Shown one piece after another: positions 16,126 to 25,048 of a DNA stretch of 37,703 nt. The position numbers and the translations under genes are program-made. The first letter of the stretch is position 1, and the number at the start of each line of letters is the position of its first letter. The notes beneath the pieces were generated by a model. That model was not told the origin of the DNA and did not search any database. It saw nothing but the letters and a program-made list of their open reading frames with translations. Source of the stretch: CAYXLI01 sp964464925. GTDB taxonomy: Bacteria; Acidobacteriota; Terriglobia; Bryobacterales; Bryobacteraceae. Where the stretch lies: positions 1-37,703 of the forward strand of contig CAYXLI010000043.1 in assembly GCA_964464925.1 (NCBI GenBank). The letters run 5' to 3'.

Positions 16126-18522
16126 CTACTCGCAACTCATTCCGATCGGTTGCCCCGGCGGAGCCTCCCTCGGTTTCGCTATTGGCACCACCTTCGGATC
16201 CTTCAGAAACTTTTCGATCTGCGCCGCCCCATACCGTAAATGAGCCCTCTGCGTCCCGTCTGCCGGCGGCACCGTAGCAATCCACGCCTTCAACTCCTGC
16301 AGCTTTGCCTCTCCGATCGCCCTCACCTGAGCGGCCGTCGAGACATCCCCGGCCAACGCCATCAGATAATAGAGCGTCACATCGTCTACAACGCGCTGCG
16401 TCTCCGCCCCAAGCCCAGCAACTCGAGCACGTTTCCAAGTCGCTGCCAGCACCTCATCGATCACAGCATCCAACCCAGGCACCTTCGGATCCCGCGCATG
16501 CTGCTGGATCAGCCGAGCCGCCCTCTCGGGATGCAGAATCTGTCCCAGCGTCAACCCCGCCGCGGCCTCCACGGCGCCCATCGGGTCGAACACCAGACCA
16601 GTCCGAGCCTTGAACGTTTCCCGATTCCGTGGAAATCCGAACACCCGCGGCGGAATCAGGTCCAATACGCGATCCGGCAGCGTCAGTGCGGCAGGCTCTA
16701 CAGTTCGCAGTAGCGCCGTCAGCGCACGCTTCTGTTCCTCACCTGCTACAACCTTTGACACCAGTTGCCCGTCCCCGCGCAATGCATAGCGGTATTCCAC
16801 TCCTCCCAGCACCTTCGACGCCGCCTCTACTTGATACCGGTGCCCCATGTACAGCGGCACAAGCACTTCCTCCAGCGAACTCATAGGTGTGCCCTCACGG
16901 ATATTCCGCTCACCGAATCGCTGCAGCCCGCGCGCCCTTACCTGCATCACACGGTTCAGCTCATCTACCGCATTCCTGCCGTTGTCCCACAGGTGCGAAT
17001 ATGGATGTGCTCCGCCCGTGGCGCGGGAATCGGAATCGGTGATGAAATACAGTCCTTTCTGAAATGCGTTCCGCACTGCATCGGCCCTGTCGTTCCGGTC
17101 GCCATATCCCCAGGTGATCGCAATTTTGTCCCACTCCCCGATCTGGGCCGCATACGCATTCTTGAGCGAAGGCTCGCCCGGCCCCTCTAATTCCACCAGC
17201 GGAGCCGGGTAATCCATAACCGAAGCCCGATCATAGACACTGGCGGCGTAGTTGTGCGCCAAACCCAGAGTATGTCCCACTTCATGCGCAGCTAATTGCC
17301 GCAGCCGTGCAAGCGCTGCCTCCAGCATCCGCGGGTCTGCCGGTTTTCCGGCCTCATACGGGGCGAGGAGCCCTTCGAAGATCAGATAATCCTGCCGTAC
17401 GCGCAACGACCCCAGCGTCACATGTCCCTTGATAATCTCGCCCGTCCTTGGATCCGTCACGGCATTCCCGTACGACCATCCCCGGGTTGACCTATGTACC
17501 CACTGGATCATGTTGTACCGGACGTCCATTGGATCGGCGCCCTCCGGCAGCATCTCCACTCGAAACGCATTGCGAAAGCCCGCGGCCTCAAATGCCTGGT
17601 TCCACCATCGAGCGCCTTCTAGCAGGGCCGAACGGATCGGCTCGGGCGCACCCGGATCCAGGTAGTAGACGATCGGCTTTACAGCATCCGATACCGCCGC
17701 GCTCGGGTCCTTCTTCTCCAACCGATGCCGCAGGATCCAGCGCTGCGTGATTGGATCGCCGATCGGCGTGGAAAAGTCCATGTAATGGATGCTCAGGAAT
17801 CCGGCACGCGGATCGAACGCGCGCGGCTGAAAGCCGGGTTCCGGCAGCGCGATGAACGACTGATGCTCGCGTACCGTCACTGAATCTGGTGTCGGCACCA
17901 CTTCGCGGACATACGCGCCTGGCGCGTCGCTCGCGACAGTAATGGTTGCCTCCACCTCGGTATTCCGCGGGAAGTTCTTCGTCATCTGCAGGTAGATGGC
18001 GGAACGGGCCGGGTCGAATCGGAACGAGCCCTGCTGGGTACGGCGCATGGTCTCCACAACACCGTGCGAGTCGCGCACAAAGAAAGTGGTCGCGTCCACC
18101 AGCACGTGCGTACCTTCTTCTGCTTCAGCCTGAAATCCCCACAATACGGACCTCGCAAAAGAATCCTCCACGGATTTCCGCTCTGCAGGCTCGCCTTTGG
18201 TCGCGCGATATTCCATGTTCGGTTGAACCAGTAGAATCTTGGGCCCGCTACGTTCAAATCGCACCACTCTGGCCTCTCCCACCTGCCCTCGATCGAGGCC
18301 TATATCGTTCGAGCCGACGCCGGCCGGCATCGATTCCACGTACAGGAACTCGCTGTCAAACTTGTCGATCTCCAGCCATAGCTTGCCCGCTTTTTCATCC
18401 CAGTAGATCGGGAAGAAGCCGGACATCTTCACCATGCCCTCGGTTTTCTTGCCAATGCTTGCCGGCTGGCCCTGCATCACAGCCAGACACAGACCGAGCC
18501 ACACCAGGAGGTTGCGCGCCAT
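16126..18522 (-). CDS. Exported zinc-dependent metalloprotease (metzincin, HExxHxxxxxH)
   Basis: 798 aa from the ATG at 18522, chosen because it directly opens a signal sequence (MARNLLVWLGLCLAVMQG); a GTG at 18540 adds six residues. The N-terminal half (~20-260) is beta-rich and resembles the DUF5117/5118 domains paired with this protease type (FFPIYWDEKAGKLWLEI, EFLYVESMPAGVGSNDIGLDRGQ). The catalytic domain holds HEVGHTLGLAH at ~413-423 (three His ligands, Glu414) and a Met-turn, VMDYP, at ~436. The C-terminal part is helical. Such proteins are common and large in Acidobacteria and Bacteroidetes; they probably digest extracellular protein. The gene ends 20 bp from the inverted-repeat element. 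A terminator from the upstream operon isolates its 5' side. Confidence 0.92.
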   Translation of the reverse strand: MARNLLVWLGLCLAVMQGQPASIGKKTEGMVKMSGFFPIYWDEKAGKLWLEIDKFDSEFLYVESMPAGVGSNDIGLDRGQVGEARVVRFERSGPKILLVQPNMEYRATKGEPAERKSVEDSFARSVLWGFQAEAEEGTHVLVDATTFFVRDSHGVVETMRRTQQGSFRFDPARSAIYLQMTKNFPRNTEVEATITVASDAPGAYVREVVPTPDSVTVREHQSFIALPEPGFQPRAFDPRAGFLSIHYMDFSTPIGDPITQRWILRHRLEKKDPSAAVSDAVKPIVYYLDPGAPEPIRSALLEGARWWNQAFEAAGFRNAFRVEMLPEGADPMDVRYNMIQWVHRSTRGWSYGNAVTDPRTGEIIKGHVTLGSLRVRQDYLIFEGLLAPYEAGKPADPRMLEAALARLRQLAAHEVGHTLGLAHNYAASVYDRASVMDYPAPLVELEGPGEPSLKNAYAAQIGEWDKIAITWGYGDRNDRADAVRNAFQKGLYFITDSDSRATGGAHPYSHLWDNGRNAVDELNRVMQVRARGLQRFGERNIREGTPMSSLEEVLVPLYMGHRYQVEAASKVLGGVEYRYALRGDGQLVSKVVAGEEQKRALTALLRTVEPAALTLPDRVLDLIPPRVFGFPRNRETFKARTGLVFDPMGAVEAAAGLTLGQILHPERAARLIQQHARDPKVPGLDAVIDEVLAATWKRARVAGLGAETQRVVDDVTLYYLMALAGDVSTAAQVRAIGEAKLQELKAWIATVPPADGTQRAHLRYGAAQIEKFLKDPKVVPIAKPREAPPGQPIGMSCE

Positions 18523-18592
18523 ATTTGGCGAGTGTACCAACCACTCTACTGGCCGGAGATGATCTTCATGGAAGACGTGTTACTGGAATAAA

Positions 18593-18615
18593 AGGGCAGG
18601 CTGTGCGCCTGCCCT
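18593..18615 (-). terminator. Intrinsic terminator of the HAD / small membrane protein operon
   Basis: AGGGCAGG and CCTGCCCT form an 8-bp perfect stem with a 7-nt loop. Read on the minus strand, the hairpin is followed at once by TTTTATTCC. It begins 4 bp after the stop of the small membrane protein gene and precedes the metalloprotease start. Confidence 0.75.
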
Positions 18616-18618
18616 GCC

Positions 18619-18837
18619 CTACGTTGTTTCTGTCCTTGACGCGAACAGCGAGTACCCCGCCACTCCCGCCACTACGACATTCGCCACCACCACGGGCATC
18701 GCATGGATCAGAAGCCCATACGCCACCCATAGCAGCGCCGCAGTCGCCTGCACTTTCCTTAACGCCGCGGGTTGTTTGAAGAAATATGAGCTCGCGAACA
18801 TGGCGGTCGCCACCCAACCGATCCACTCGAGGCTCAT
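18619..18837 (-). CDS. Small three-helix membrane protein (YgjV / semiSWEET-like)
   Basis: 72 aa from the ATG at 18837, whose ATGA overlaps the stop of the upstream HAD gene. The sequence holds three hydrophobic segments: WIGWVATAMFASSYFF, ATAALLWVAYGLLIHA and VVVANVVVAGVAGYSLF. They are separated by short charged turns (KQPAALRKVQ). The pattern G-W-x-A-T-x-x-F-x-x-S-Y, a loop, then LWxxYGLL and a third helix resembles YgjV-type inner membrane proteins and the three-helix semiSWEET fold. A small-solute transporter is possible but not shown. Longer frames to 18966 would run into the HAD gene and are not needed. An intrinsic terminator follows. Coupling to the phosphatase suggests linked roles. 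Confidence 0.72.
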   Translation of the reverse strand: MSLEWIGWVATAMFASSYFFKQPAALRKVQATAALLWVAYGLLIHAMPVVVANVVVAGVAGYSLFASRTETT

Positions 18838-19652
18838 TGAATTTCTACCCTTCCTGCAGCCGGAACCACCCTGGAAATGGTCAGTGTATCCGTCCGAACC
18901 TTGTCCCATTCCTGCACTACGAAGCCATGTGCTTCGAACAGCGCACGAATGCGCATGGAGTTCCACCCGAGAATATCCTCCAGGACAGGAATCAAAACGC
19001 TCAGCGCATCATCGCTGAGGATGGTGCGACTCGCGATCTGTGTGATGTACCTATTCCCTGAAACCGCGATAGTCAGCCCATCCAGCCGGTTCACATGCAA
19101 CATCACGTGTACGTCCGAACTGCCGTCGCCGACATAGACCACACGGTCATGCCCAATCGGAAGAGTGGCACGGAGTTGCTCCAGCACAACTACCTTGCCG
19201 TAGCCGGCCGGCACTCGCACGATCGAATCGATTTCTCCGGTCGATTCGTTGTAGCGGAATTTCGTCCCGAAAATATTCTCCGGAGGTACGATCCCTTCCA
19301 GCGCCGATTGGATCACTTCTTCGGGCGCCGCCGAAACCACGTGGAACGCGAAACAGCATCCATCGATATCGTTCAGCAATTTGGATAGCAGCCGAATGTT
19401 CTCCTTCAGCCGGATCCGCTTGCCCGTTTCGATCAGATGGTCTTTTCGCACTTGCCGGTATTCCGGATCGTGCAACAGAAGGTACGACAATTCGCCGCCC
19501 TGTTGCACAAAATGCATCTGTGACAATCCCGCACTTTTCTCTTGGAAGTTCGCAATGCCAAGCATTTCGCTCAGCACAATCCCTGAATCGTTAAAACTCA
19601 GCGTTTGGTCAAAATCGCTTATGAACAGATACTGTTTGTGTGGATTCGACAA
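18834..19652 (-). CDS. HAD-superfamily phosphatase (phosphoserine-phosphatase-like subclass)
   Basis: 272 aa from a TTG at 19652 that has AGGAGA four bases upstream. The frame stays open to a GTG at 19739, which would add 29 residues with no similarity expected. HAD motifs (start-19652 numbering): I, SDFDQTLS with nucleophile Asp13 and Asp15; II, Ser107 in VVSAAPEE; III, Lys153 in AGYGKV; IV, VGDGSSD with Asp176/Asp180. The helical insertion between motifs I and II fits a C1 cap as in phosphoserine phosphatase. It is a Mg2+-dependent cytoplasmic phosphatase with unknown substrate. The last ~60 residues are an extra alpha/beta segment. It is translationally coupled by ATGA overlap to the small membrane protein. 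Confidence 0.85.
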   Translation of the reverse strand: MSNPHKQYLFISDFDQTLSFNDSGIVLSEMLGIANFQEKSAGLSQMHFVQQGGELSYLLLHDPEYRQVRKDHLIETGKRIRLKENIRLLSKLLNDIDGCCFAFHVVSAAPEEVIQSALEGIVPPENIFGTKFRYNESTGEIDSIVRVPAGYGKVVVLEQLRATLPIGHDRVVYVGDGSSDVHVMLHVNRLDGLTIAVSGNRYITQIASRTILSDDALSVLIPVLEDILGWNSMRIRALFEAHGFVVQEWDKVRTDTLTISRVVPAAGRVEIQ

Positions 19653-19656
19653 AATG

Positions 19657-19662
19657 TCTCCT
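19657..19662 (-). promoter_or_regulatory. Ribosome binding site selecting the TTG start of the HAD gene
   Basis: AGGAGA on the minus strand sits 4 nt before a TTG at 19652. No comparable purine run precedes the GTG at 19739. The HAD core begins 12 residues after this TTG, as is usual for the family. Confidence 0.55.
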
Positions 19663-19945
19663 ATCGGTTTGATCGTTTGCGTTTCGGCGAACTCGGCCGA
19701 GCGGAGGCAGGAATACAATCCCAAATACCGGGCCAACACCCTGGGCCCATGTGCAATTTCGAGATTGCTCTTACTATTTTAGACTGTTTCCAGGCTCTCG
19801 GGTTGCACCTATTCTCGCGCAAAGCCTTGGCTTTGTGATTTCAGTCATTTAACAATGCGATGAACGCGCATCTGACTCGATGGCATTCCGAACTGCAAAG
19901 CCCGCCCTGTAGCCCGCTGCCCCACTCACCAACTACACTGAAATC

Positions 19946-21718
19946 ATGCAGTTCTGGAAGCTGCTCTCGTCCGTTCTGTTCATTGCTCCCCTTTTCGCGC
20001 AGACTGTTTGTGGCCCGACTCCCGCCTATAGCCGCTGCGAAGTCGTCTTCGAACTGAACGATGCCGAAGCGGCCGCTCACCCCAACCCGTATCGTTCGGT
20101 CCAGATGAAAGGCGAGTTCCGCTCGCCCAGATATCAAACCGCACTCATCCACGCATTCTGGGACGGCGGACGCCGCATGGTGATGCGCATGGCCCCCACT
20201 GAACCGGGGGAGTGGGAAGTCCGCGTCACCGGAAATATTGAGCGCTTCAACAACAAGCTGCTGAAGATCACGGCCACTCAGTCCGACGCTCCCGGATTCA
20301 TCAAAGCCGCGAACGTGCACCACTGGCAATATACCGAAGGGCTCAAGCCGCACCTCTGGATGGGCGACACGAATTACAACTTCGCAATGATGCCCATGGA
20401 TGCCGTGCGCCAATACGTAGATCAGCGAGCGCAACAGAAGTTCAGCCATGTGATTGGCTTCGCGACCGGCGACGAAAACGGCCTGAAGAAGGCGTTTCCC
20501 ACGCCCGACAGGCCTGATCCGGCGTTCTTCCAGCAACTCGATCAGCGCATCGCTTATCTCAACAGCAAAGGCCTGATCTTCGATATGATCCTCGGCCATG
20601 CGCGCAACCAGCTCACAACTCATTTCCCCACGTGGCAACAGCGGCAGGCTTACGTGCAATACCTGGTCTCTCGTTATTCTGCCTTTAACCTCACCTGGCT
20701 TCTCGTCCAGGACTTCGAGACTTATGACAATCCAAAGGCCATCACCAGGGAACTCGGCATGCTACTGAAGAACAACGACCCGTATCAACATCCGCGCAGC
20801 ACCGGAACCCTGGCCACCACGTCCGCGCTCGCCGAAGAGGGTTGGATGGACTACATCGCCGTCCGTAGCGCGGACGATCAGCTTGGCGCGATTGAACACC
20901 AGGTCTACCCGCGCCCTTTCGTGAATCTGGACGTTACTTATGGCCGCGCCGCCCACGACCCGGCGTCTGTCCGCCGCCGCCTTTGGAACTCCGCCATGGA
21001 TGGGCAGTATCCGTGCCTTGGGCCGAATGATTCGGCGGCAGTCGGCCAAGCCACCATATGGTTCGACTTCTTCTCCGATTCGCGTCATTGGGAACTCGAG
21101 CCGTTTTTCGATCTCGACGAAGGCCGCGCTGTGACACTCGAAGGCGTCGAGTATATCGTTTACGTTGAGAAGCCGTCCGCCCCCCTCGAAGTTCGCATCG
21201 AGAGGCACGGTTATGACGTATCCTGGTTTGACCCTGCCACCGGCCAGAGCACCAAGCTGAAGAATTACAAAGGCGAAAAGTTCGCAGCTGAGCCTCCGGA
21301 CCGCGATCACGACTGGGTTCTCTACCTCTCACGAGAAGGCAAGAAGGAGTCGATGGCCAACTCTTACAAATTTGAATCGCGACGTATCCTCATGCAGGAG
21401 ATTGAGACTGGGGGTCCGAAATTCCCCTTCGAAATTGCGCTGCCGTCCGGCGACGCATCTCTCTCGAGCCCCGGAAAATACGAGGCCAAGCTGAAGCGCG
21501 AAACCCGTGCCACACGAAGCATGATGTACTTGTGGACAGGCGAGGTCACTGCCGGCGGCAAAGGATCCCGCGTCGTCGGTACCGGACGCGAAGGCACTCT
21601 GCAGATTCCAAAAGACGTCACCAAACAAGTGCCCGCGGTTTTCAACCTGCACGTGTGGGGAATGAACGCAAACGGGAAAGTATACTCGCAGGACAAGATC
21701 GTCACTTTGAAGCCCTGA
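19946..21718 (+). CDS. Exported glycoside hydrolase, DUF5060 + DUF4038 (GH140-like)
   Basis: 590 aa. A signal peptide (MQFWKLLSSVLFIAPLFAQ) is followed by a DUF5060-like beta-sandwich (~25-105: CEVVFELND, VQMKGEFRSP, FWDGG, MAPTEPGEWEVRV). A DUF4038-type TIM barrel (~120-440) contains HLWMGDTNYNFAM and LTWLLVQDFETYD. An Ig-like C-terminal domain closes it (~480-590). This arrangement resembles apiosidase-like GH140 enzymes, which release sugar from pectic side chains. Asp/Glu in the QDFE stretch may be catalytic but I cannot prove the assignment. It heads a co-directional gene run: its TGA overlaps the ATG of tsaB by one base (TGATG). A 293-bp space separates it from the divergent HAD start. 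Confidence 0.8.
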   Translation: MQFWKLLSSVLFIAPLFAQTVCGPTPAYSRCEVVFELNDAEAAAHPNPYRSVQMKGEFRSPRYQTALIHAFWDGGRRMVMRMAPTEPGEWEVRVTGNIERFNNKLLKITATQSDAPGFIKAANVHHWQYTEGLKPHLWMGDTNYNFAMMPMDAVRQYVDQRAQQKFSHVIGFATGDENGLKKAFPTPDRPDPAFFQQLDQRIAYLNSKGLIFDMILGHARNQLTTHFPTWQQRQAYVQYLVSRYSAFNLTWLLVQDFETYDNPKAITRELGMLLKNNDPYQHPRSTGTLATTSALAEEGWMDYIAVRSADDQLGAIEHQVYPRPFVNLDVTYGRAAHDPASVRRRLWNSAMDGQYPCLGPNDSAAVGQATIWFDFFSDSRHWELEPFFDLDEGRAVTLEGVEYIVYVEKPSAPLEVRIERHGYDVSWFDPATGQSTKLKNYKGEKFAAEPPDRDHDWVLYLSREGKKESMANSYKFESRRILMQEIETGGPKFPFEIALPSGDASLSSPGKYEAKLKRETRATRSMMYLWTGEVTAGGKGSRVVGTGREGTLQIPKDVTKQVPAVFNLHVWGMNANGKVYSQDKIVTLKP

Positions 21719-22380
21719 TGCGCATTCTTTCGCTCGACACCACCGCACACTTCGGCAGCATCGCTCTGATTGAAGACGAGCACACGATCGCCGAGCTGCT
21801 GATCCACGCCCCTGAGGGCTTCAGCGGCATTCTGTTTGACCGCATCTCCCGCATGCTCGCACAGCATGGCGTTCCTATCTCCGGACTGGATGCCTTCGCA
21901 TCGGCCTCGGGACCAGGCTCGTTCACGGGAGTTCGTCTAGGCCTCACGGCTGTGAAAGGTTTGGCGGAGGCCACAGGTAAACCGGCCATCGCCGTTTCCA
22001 ATCTGCAGGCTTTGGCCGAATGTGGCACAGCGCCTTTACGGGCAACAATTCTGGACGCCCGCCGCGGCGAAATCTATGGAGCACTCTACGATTCGGCTCT
22101 CACTCCCGTCCTACCGGAAACGGTCATTTTGTTTCCGGAGTGGCTCGCCGCGCTGCCGCCCACATCGGAGCTGGAATTTATTTCCACTGATTTTTCACCG
22201 TTTCGCGATTCTCTCTCCCACACGCGGTTCGAGGCGAATGCCGTGACGGAGAATCGGGCGCTCGCGGCCGCCATCGGCCGCATTGCATTCCGCCGTTTGA
22301 GCACTGGCGAGCGTCCGGATCCTGCGTCACTCGATGCAAACTACATCCGGCGCTCGGACGCGGAACTTCTCCACTCGTAA
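21718..22380 (+). CDS. tsaB: tRNA threonylcarbamoyladenosine biosynthesis protein TsaB
   Basis: 220 aa. The start is the ATG at 21718, which shares a base with the upstream stop (TGATG); the open frame further upstream is only overlap with the glycosidase. The sequence opens MRILSLDTTAHFGSIALI and contains FASASGPGSFTGVRLGLTA, the TsaB/YeaZ signature, plus ILDARRGEIYGALY. TsaB is the ASKHA-fold partner that, with TsaD and TsaE, transfers the threonylcarbamoyl group to A37 of ANN-decoding tRNAs; it is cytoplasmic and near-universal in bacteria. Length is normal (~220-240). Unusually it sits between secreted-carbohydrate genes rather than beside rimI or tsaD/E. With no space for its own promoter, translation probably depends on the upstream gene unless a promoter lies inside that gene. 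Confidence 0.93.
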   Translation: MRILSLDTTAHFGSIALIEDEHTIAELLIHAPEGFSGILFDRISRMLAQHGVPISGLDAFASASGPGSFTGVRLGLTAVKGLAEATGKPAIAVSNLQALAECGTAPLRATILDARRGEIYGALYDSALTPVLPETVILFPEWLAALPPTSELEFISTDFSPFRDSLSHTRFEANAVTENRALAAAIGRIAFRRLSTGERPDPASLDANYIRRSDAELLHS

Positions 22381-22410
22381 CGCGAACCTCTGCAGCGTGT
22401 CTAACAGGTC

Positions 22411-23172
22411 GTGAAGTGGACACTCGCATTCCTACTACTCGCCCATAACATCACGGGCATTCACTTTACCGGGAACAGCAGCCGCCTCCCGAGCACGCTC
22501 GAGCGCGCCGCCGGACTCCACACCGGCATGATCGCATCAAAGGAATCGCTGGACCGTGCCTGTGACCGGCTTACATCCACTGGCTTTATCTCCACGTGCA
22601 AGTACAACTGGAGCGACACCGAAAAGGGTAGCGAAGTCACCTTCGACATTACCGAACTGCCCTCCACCGAGAGCATCCGGTTCGATATTCCAGGTATCAG
22701 CGAAGATACGCTTTGGACATGGATCCAAAACAATGACCCAATGCTGACGCGACGCGCTCCGAACTCGGATCGAGCTACTCGCGGTTATCTAGCTGCTCTG
22801 AAGCGATTCCGTCCGGATCTCCCGGAACCAGCTGTCAACGTGGACTTGCGAACTCACATCATCACCATCGGCCAAGTCCCGCAGCCGGACACCGCCACTC
22901 GCTCCCGCACCGTCGAAAGCGGCAAAGACGATCTCGTGTTGGGCAGGCTGAACATTGAAGGACTGCCCGAGTTCACCACGTCGCGTGTCCGCGGCATGTG
23001 GAAGATCGAAGAAGGCCAGAAGTTCACACGCCAGCAGGTGGATGATTTCGTCGATACCGTATTCAGGAGCAATATCCTTCCGGTCGAAATTCAGAATGCA
23101 AACCCAAGCGTGGACATCCGCCCGGATACACGCACTGCTGATGTTACGCTTCGATTCGGACGCGCCCATTAG
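22411..23172 (+). CDS. POTRA-domain protein without a beta-barrel
   Basis: 253 aa from a GTG at 22411. It has a short signal (MKWTLAFLLLAHNITG). Residues ~16-82 form a POTRA repeat as in BamA/TamA: IHFTGNSSRLPSTLERAAGL, GMIASKESLDRACDRLTSTGF, then EVTFDITEL. A second POTRA-like unit lies at ~177-250 (LGRLNIEGLPEFTTSRVR, FTRQQVDDFVDTVFRSN, TADVTLRF). The region between (~85-175) is less clear. There is no Omp85 barrel, so it should be a periplasmic protein that binds unfolded or partner proteins, or an accessory to an outer-membrane machine. It follows tsaB by 30 bp and precedes GH16 by 49 bp, within the same run. Confidence 0.8.
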   Translation: MKWTLAFLLLAHNITGIHFTGNSSRLPSTLERAAGLHTGMIASKESLDRACDRLTSTGFISTCKYNWSDTEKGSEVTFDITELPSTESIRFDIPGISEDTLWTWIQNNDPMLTRRAPNSDRATRGYLAALKRFRPDLPEPAVNVDLRTHIITIGQVPQPDTATRSRTVESGKDDLVLGRLNIEGLPEFTTSRVRGMWKIEEGQKFTRQQVDDFVDTVFRSNILPVEIQNANPSVDIRPDTRTADVTLRFGRAH

Positions 23173-23221
23173 CAAGCCGGCCCCGAGTACGGCAATTCGC
23201 TCTCAAACATACAATCGGACT

Positions 23222-24571
23222 GTGAAGCAGATTCTTCTTCTCGCATTGCTTGGCTGCACGCTCTCCTCTGCCGCCGATTGGCAAATCGTCTGGCGCGATG
23301 AATTCGATGGCAAGGCCGGTTCTCTGCCCGACTCCACTAAGTGGACCTACGATCTTGGCAGTGGGGGCTGGGGCAATAAGGAACTCGAAACATATACGAA
23401 CTCACCCGATAATGTCCACCTCGATGGCAACGGGCATCTGGTCATTCGTGTTATCAAAACGCAGTCCGGCTATACCTCCGCGCGCTTGAAGACACAAGGA
23501 AAGTTCGCGACGGCCTACGGTAAAGTCGAGGCGCGAATGAAGATCCCGTTCGGTCAGGGTATTTGGCCCGCGTTCTGGATGCTTGGGGAAGACATCTCCA
23601 AAGCAGGCTGGCCGGCCTGCGGCGAAATAGATGTGATGGAGAACATCGGCAAGGAGCCGAATATTGTACACGGCACCGTGCACGGTCCCGGCTACTCCGG
23701 CGGTAATGGCATTGGCAAATCGATCACGCTCAAGAACCGCGTCGCGGATGACTTCCACATCTTCACCGTCGTCTGGGAGCCGGAAAGCATCGAGTTCTTT
23801 GTGGACGGCGTCTCCTACCACAAGGTCACGCCCGCTTCCCTGCCCGCGAATACTCAATGGGTTTTCAACAAGCCGTTCTTCCTGTTGCTGAACCTCGCCG
23901 TTGGCGGCTCGTGGCCAGGCAATCCCGACGACACCACGCAATTCCCGCAGGACCTCATAGTCGATTGGGTACGCGTCTCGAAGAAGACCGATCAGGCGGC
24001 AATTCATTCCGGTGCGGTCGTGAACGCAGCTTCTTTCGACACGAATCTCGCTCCGGGAGCGCTTGCCACTCTCTTTGGCGTAAATCTCGGTGAAGGTACG
24101 AAGGTAACTGTCAACGGCGTGCCGGCTCCGCTGACATTTGTGAATGACACGCAAGCGAACTTTCAGATTCCATGGTCCACGCCCCTGAATATACCTGTAG
24201 AGGTCCACGTCGCGCGCAACAACATCGACAGCAATTCCGAAATGATCACGCTCAATGCAACAGCGCCTTCCATTTTCGCGGTCACTTGTTCAGACACAGC
24301 CAACTGCACTTTATGGGGTAATGGATTCGGGCAGACCATGCCTCCGCAGCAGGACGGAGTGCCTGCAAACGCTTCGCCGCTCCCCTATGCAGCTTCCACC
24401 TGCCGCCTAACGATCGCCGGAGCCGACACACTCGTCACTTATTGCGGAGCCGCACCCGGCCTTCTCATCGATCAACTCAACTTCGTCGCTCCGTCTCTCA
24501 CTGGCCCTGTCGCGGCCCGCTTGACCGTGGGAGAGCAATCCGTGGATTTCCTTCTTGCCGCGCAGACGTAA
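23222..24571 (+). CDS. Secreted GH16 endo-beta-glucanase (laminarinase-like) with TIGR03437-like C-terminal domain
   Basis: 449 aa from a GTG at 23222 that gives a clean signal peptide (MKQILLLALLGCTLSSA); the upstream ATGs in frame overlap the POTRA gene. Residues ~19-255 are GH16: WRDEFDG, GNKELETYT, GKVEARMKIPFGQGIWPAFWM and the catalytic GEIDVMENIG, with nucleophile Glu135, assisting Asp137 and acid/base Glu140. The extra Met in EIDVME is typical of beta-1,3- and 1,3-1,4-glucanases. Residues ~262-449 are the domain known from Solibacter proteins (GAVVNAASFDTNLAPGALATL, VNGVPAPLTFVNDTQANFQIPW), an Ig-like module of unknown role. The enzyme should cleave internal beta-1,3-glucan bonds outside the cell. 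Confidence 0.93.
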   Translation: MKQILLLALLGCTLSSAADWQIVWRDEFDGKAGSLPDSTKWTYDLGSGGWGNKELETYTNSPDNVHLDGNGHLVIRVIKTQSGYTSARLKTQGKFATAYGKVEARMKIPFGQGIWPAFWMLGEDISKAGWPACGEIDVMENIGKEPNIVHGTVHGPGYSGGNGIGKSITLKNRVADDFHIFTVVWEPESIEFFVDGVSYHKVTPASLPANTQWVFNKPFFLLLNLAVGGSWPGNPDDTTQFPQDLIVDWVRVSKKTDQAAIHSGAVVNAASFDTNLAPGALATLFGVNLGEGTKVTVNGVPAPLTFVNDTQANFQIPWSTPLNIPVEVHVARNNIDSNSEMITLNATAPSIFAVTCSDTANCTLWGNGFGQTMPPQQDGVPANASPLPYAASTCRLTIAGADTLVTYCGAAPGLLIDQLNFVAPSLTGPVAARLTVGEQSVDFLLAAQT

Positions 24572-24580
24572 ACTGAAGGG

Positions 24581-25048
24581 ATGGAACTGCTGGTCAACGG
24601 CACGCGGCATCAAATCGAAGCCGGCCCCGACCGATTCCTCCTTTACGTGCTCCGCGACGAACTCGACCTTACCGGCGCCAAGTATGGATGCGGCGAAGGC
24701 CAGTGCGGCGCTTGTACAGTTCTGGTGGACAACGTCGCCGTCCGCTCATGCATCACTCCGTTAAGCAAGGTACAGGGTAAACCGGTCACCACCATTGAAG
24801 CACTGGAGCAGAATGGCAAACTGCATCCTCTGCAGGAGGCGTTTATTCGTGCGGACGCCATGCAATGCGGCTATTGTACGGCCGGAATGATTATGGCCGG
24901 CGTCAGCCTGCTCAAGTCGAAACCGAACCCTGGCGAGGAAGAGATCCGCCGCGGCCTGCAAGGGAATATCTGCCGTTGCGGCACGTATCCGCGAATCGTG
25001 CAGGCCGTTCGGATGGCCGCCCGCGTCAAGGAGGATCACAGTGGCTGA
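24581..25048 (+). CDS. Small [2Fe-2S] subunit of a molybdenum hydroxylase (isoquinoline oxidoreductase / CO-dehydrogenase small-subunit type)
   Basis: 155 aa. Two iron-sulfur centres are complete: plant-ferredoxin type Cys37-Cys42-Cys45-Cys57 (GCGEGQCGACTVLVD) and the four-helix type Cys96-Cys99-Cys131-Cys133 (QCGYCTAGM, NICRCGTYPRI). Length and order match the small subunit of xanthine-dehydrogenase-family enzymes. It passes electrons from the Mo-cofactor in the large subunit onward. No FAD subunit gene is present, so a two-subunit periplasmic type delivering electrons to a cytochrome is likely. GAAGGG precedes the ATG, 9 bp after the GH16 stop. Its last 8 bases overlap the large-subunit start. 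It carries no signal and would be co-exported with its Tat-tagged partner. Confidence 0.94.
   Translation: MELLVNGTRHQIEAGPDRFLLYVLRDELDLTGAKYGCGEGQCGACTVLVDNVAVRSCITPLSKVQGKPVTTIEALEQNGKLHPLQEAFIRADAMQCGYCTAGMIMAGVSLLKSKPNPGEEEIRRGLQGNICRCGTYPRIVQAVRMAARVKEDHSG
25028..25034 (+). promoter_or_regulatory. Strong ribosome binding site for the large-subunit GTG start
   Basis: AAGGAGG lies inside the end of the small-subunit gene, 6 nt before the GTG at 25041. It fixes the start and the 8-bp gene overlap. Confidence 0.7.
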
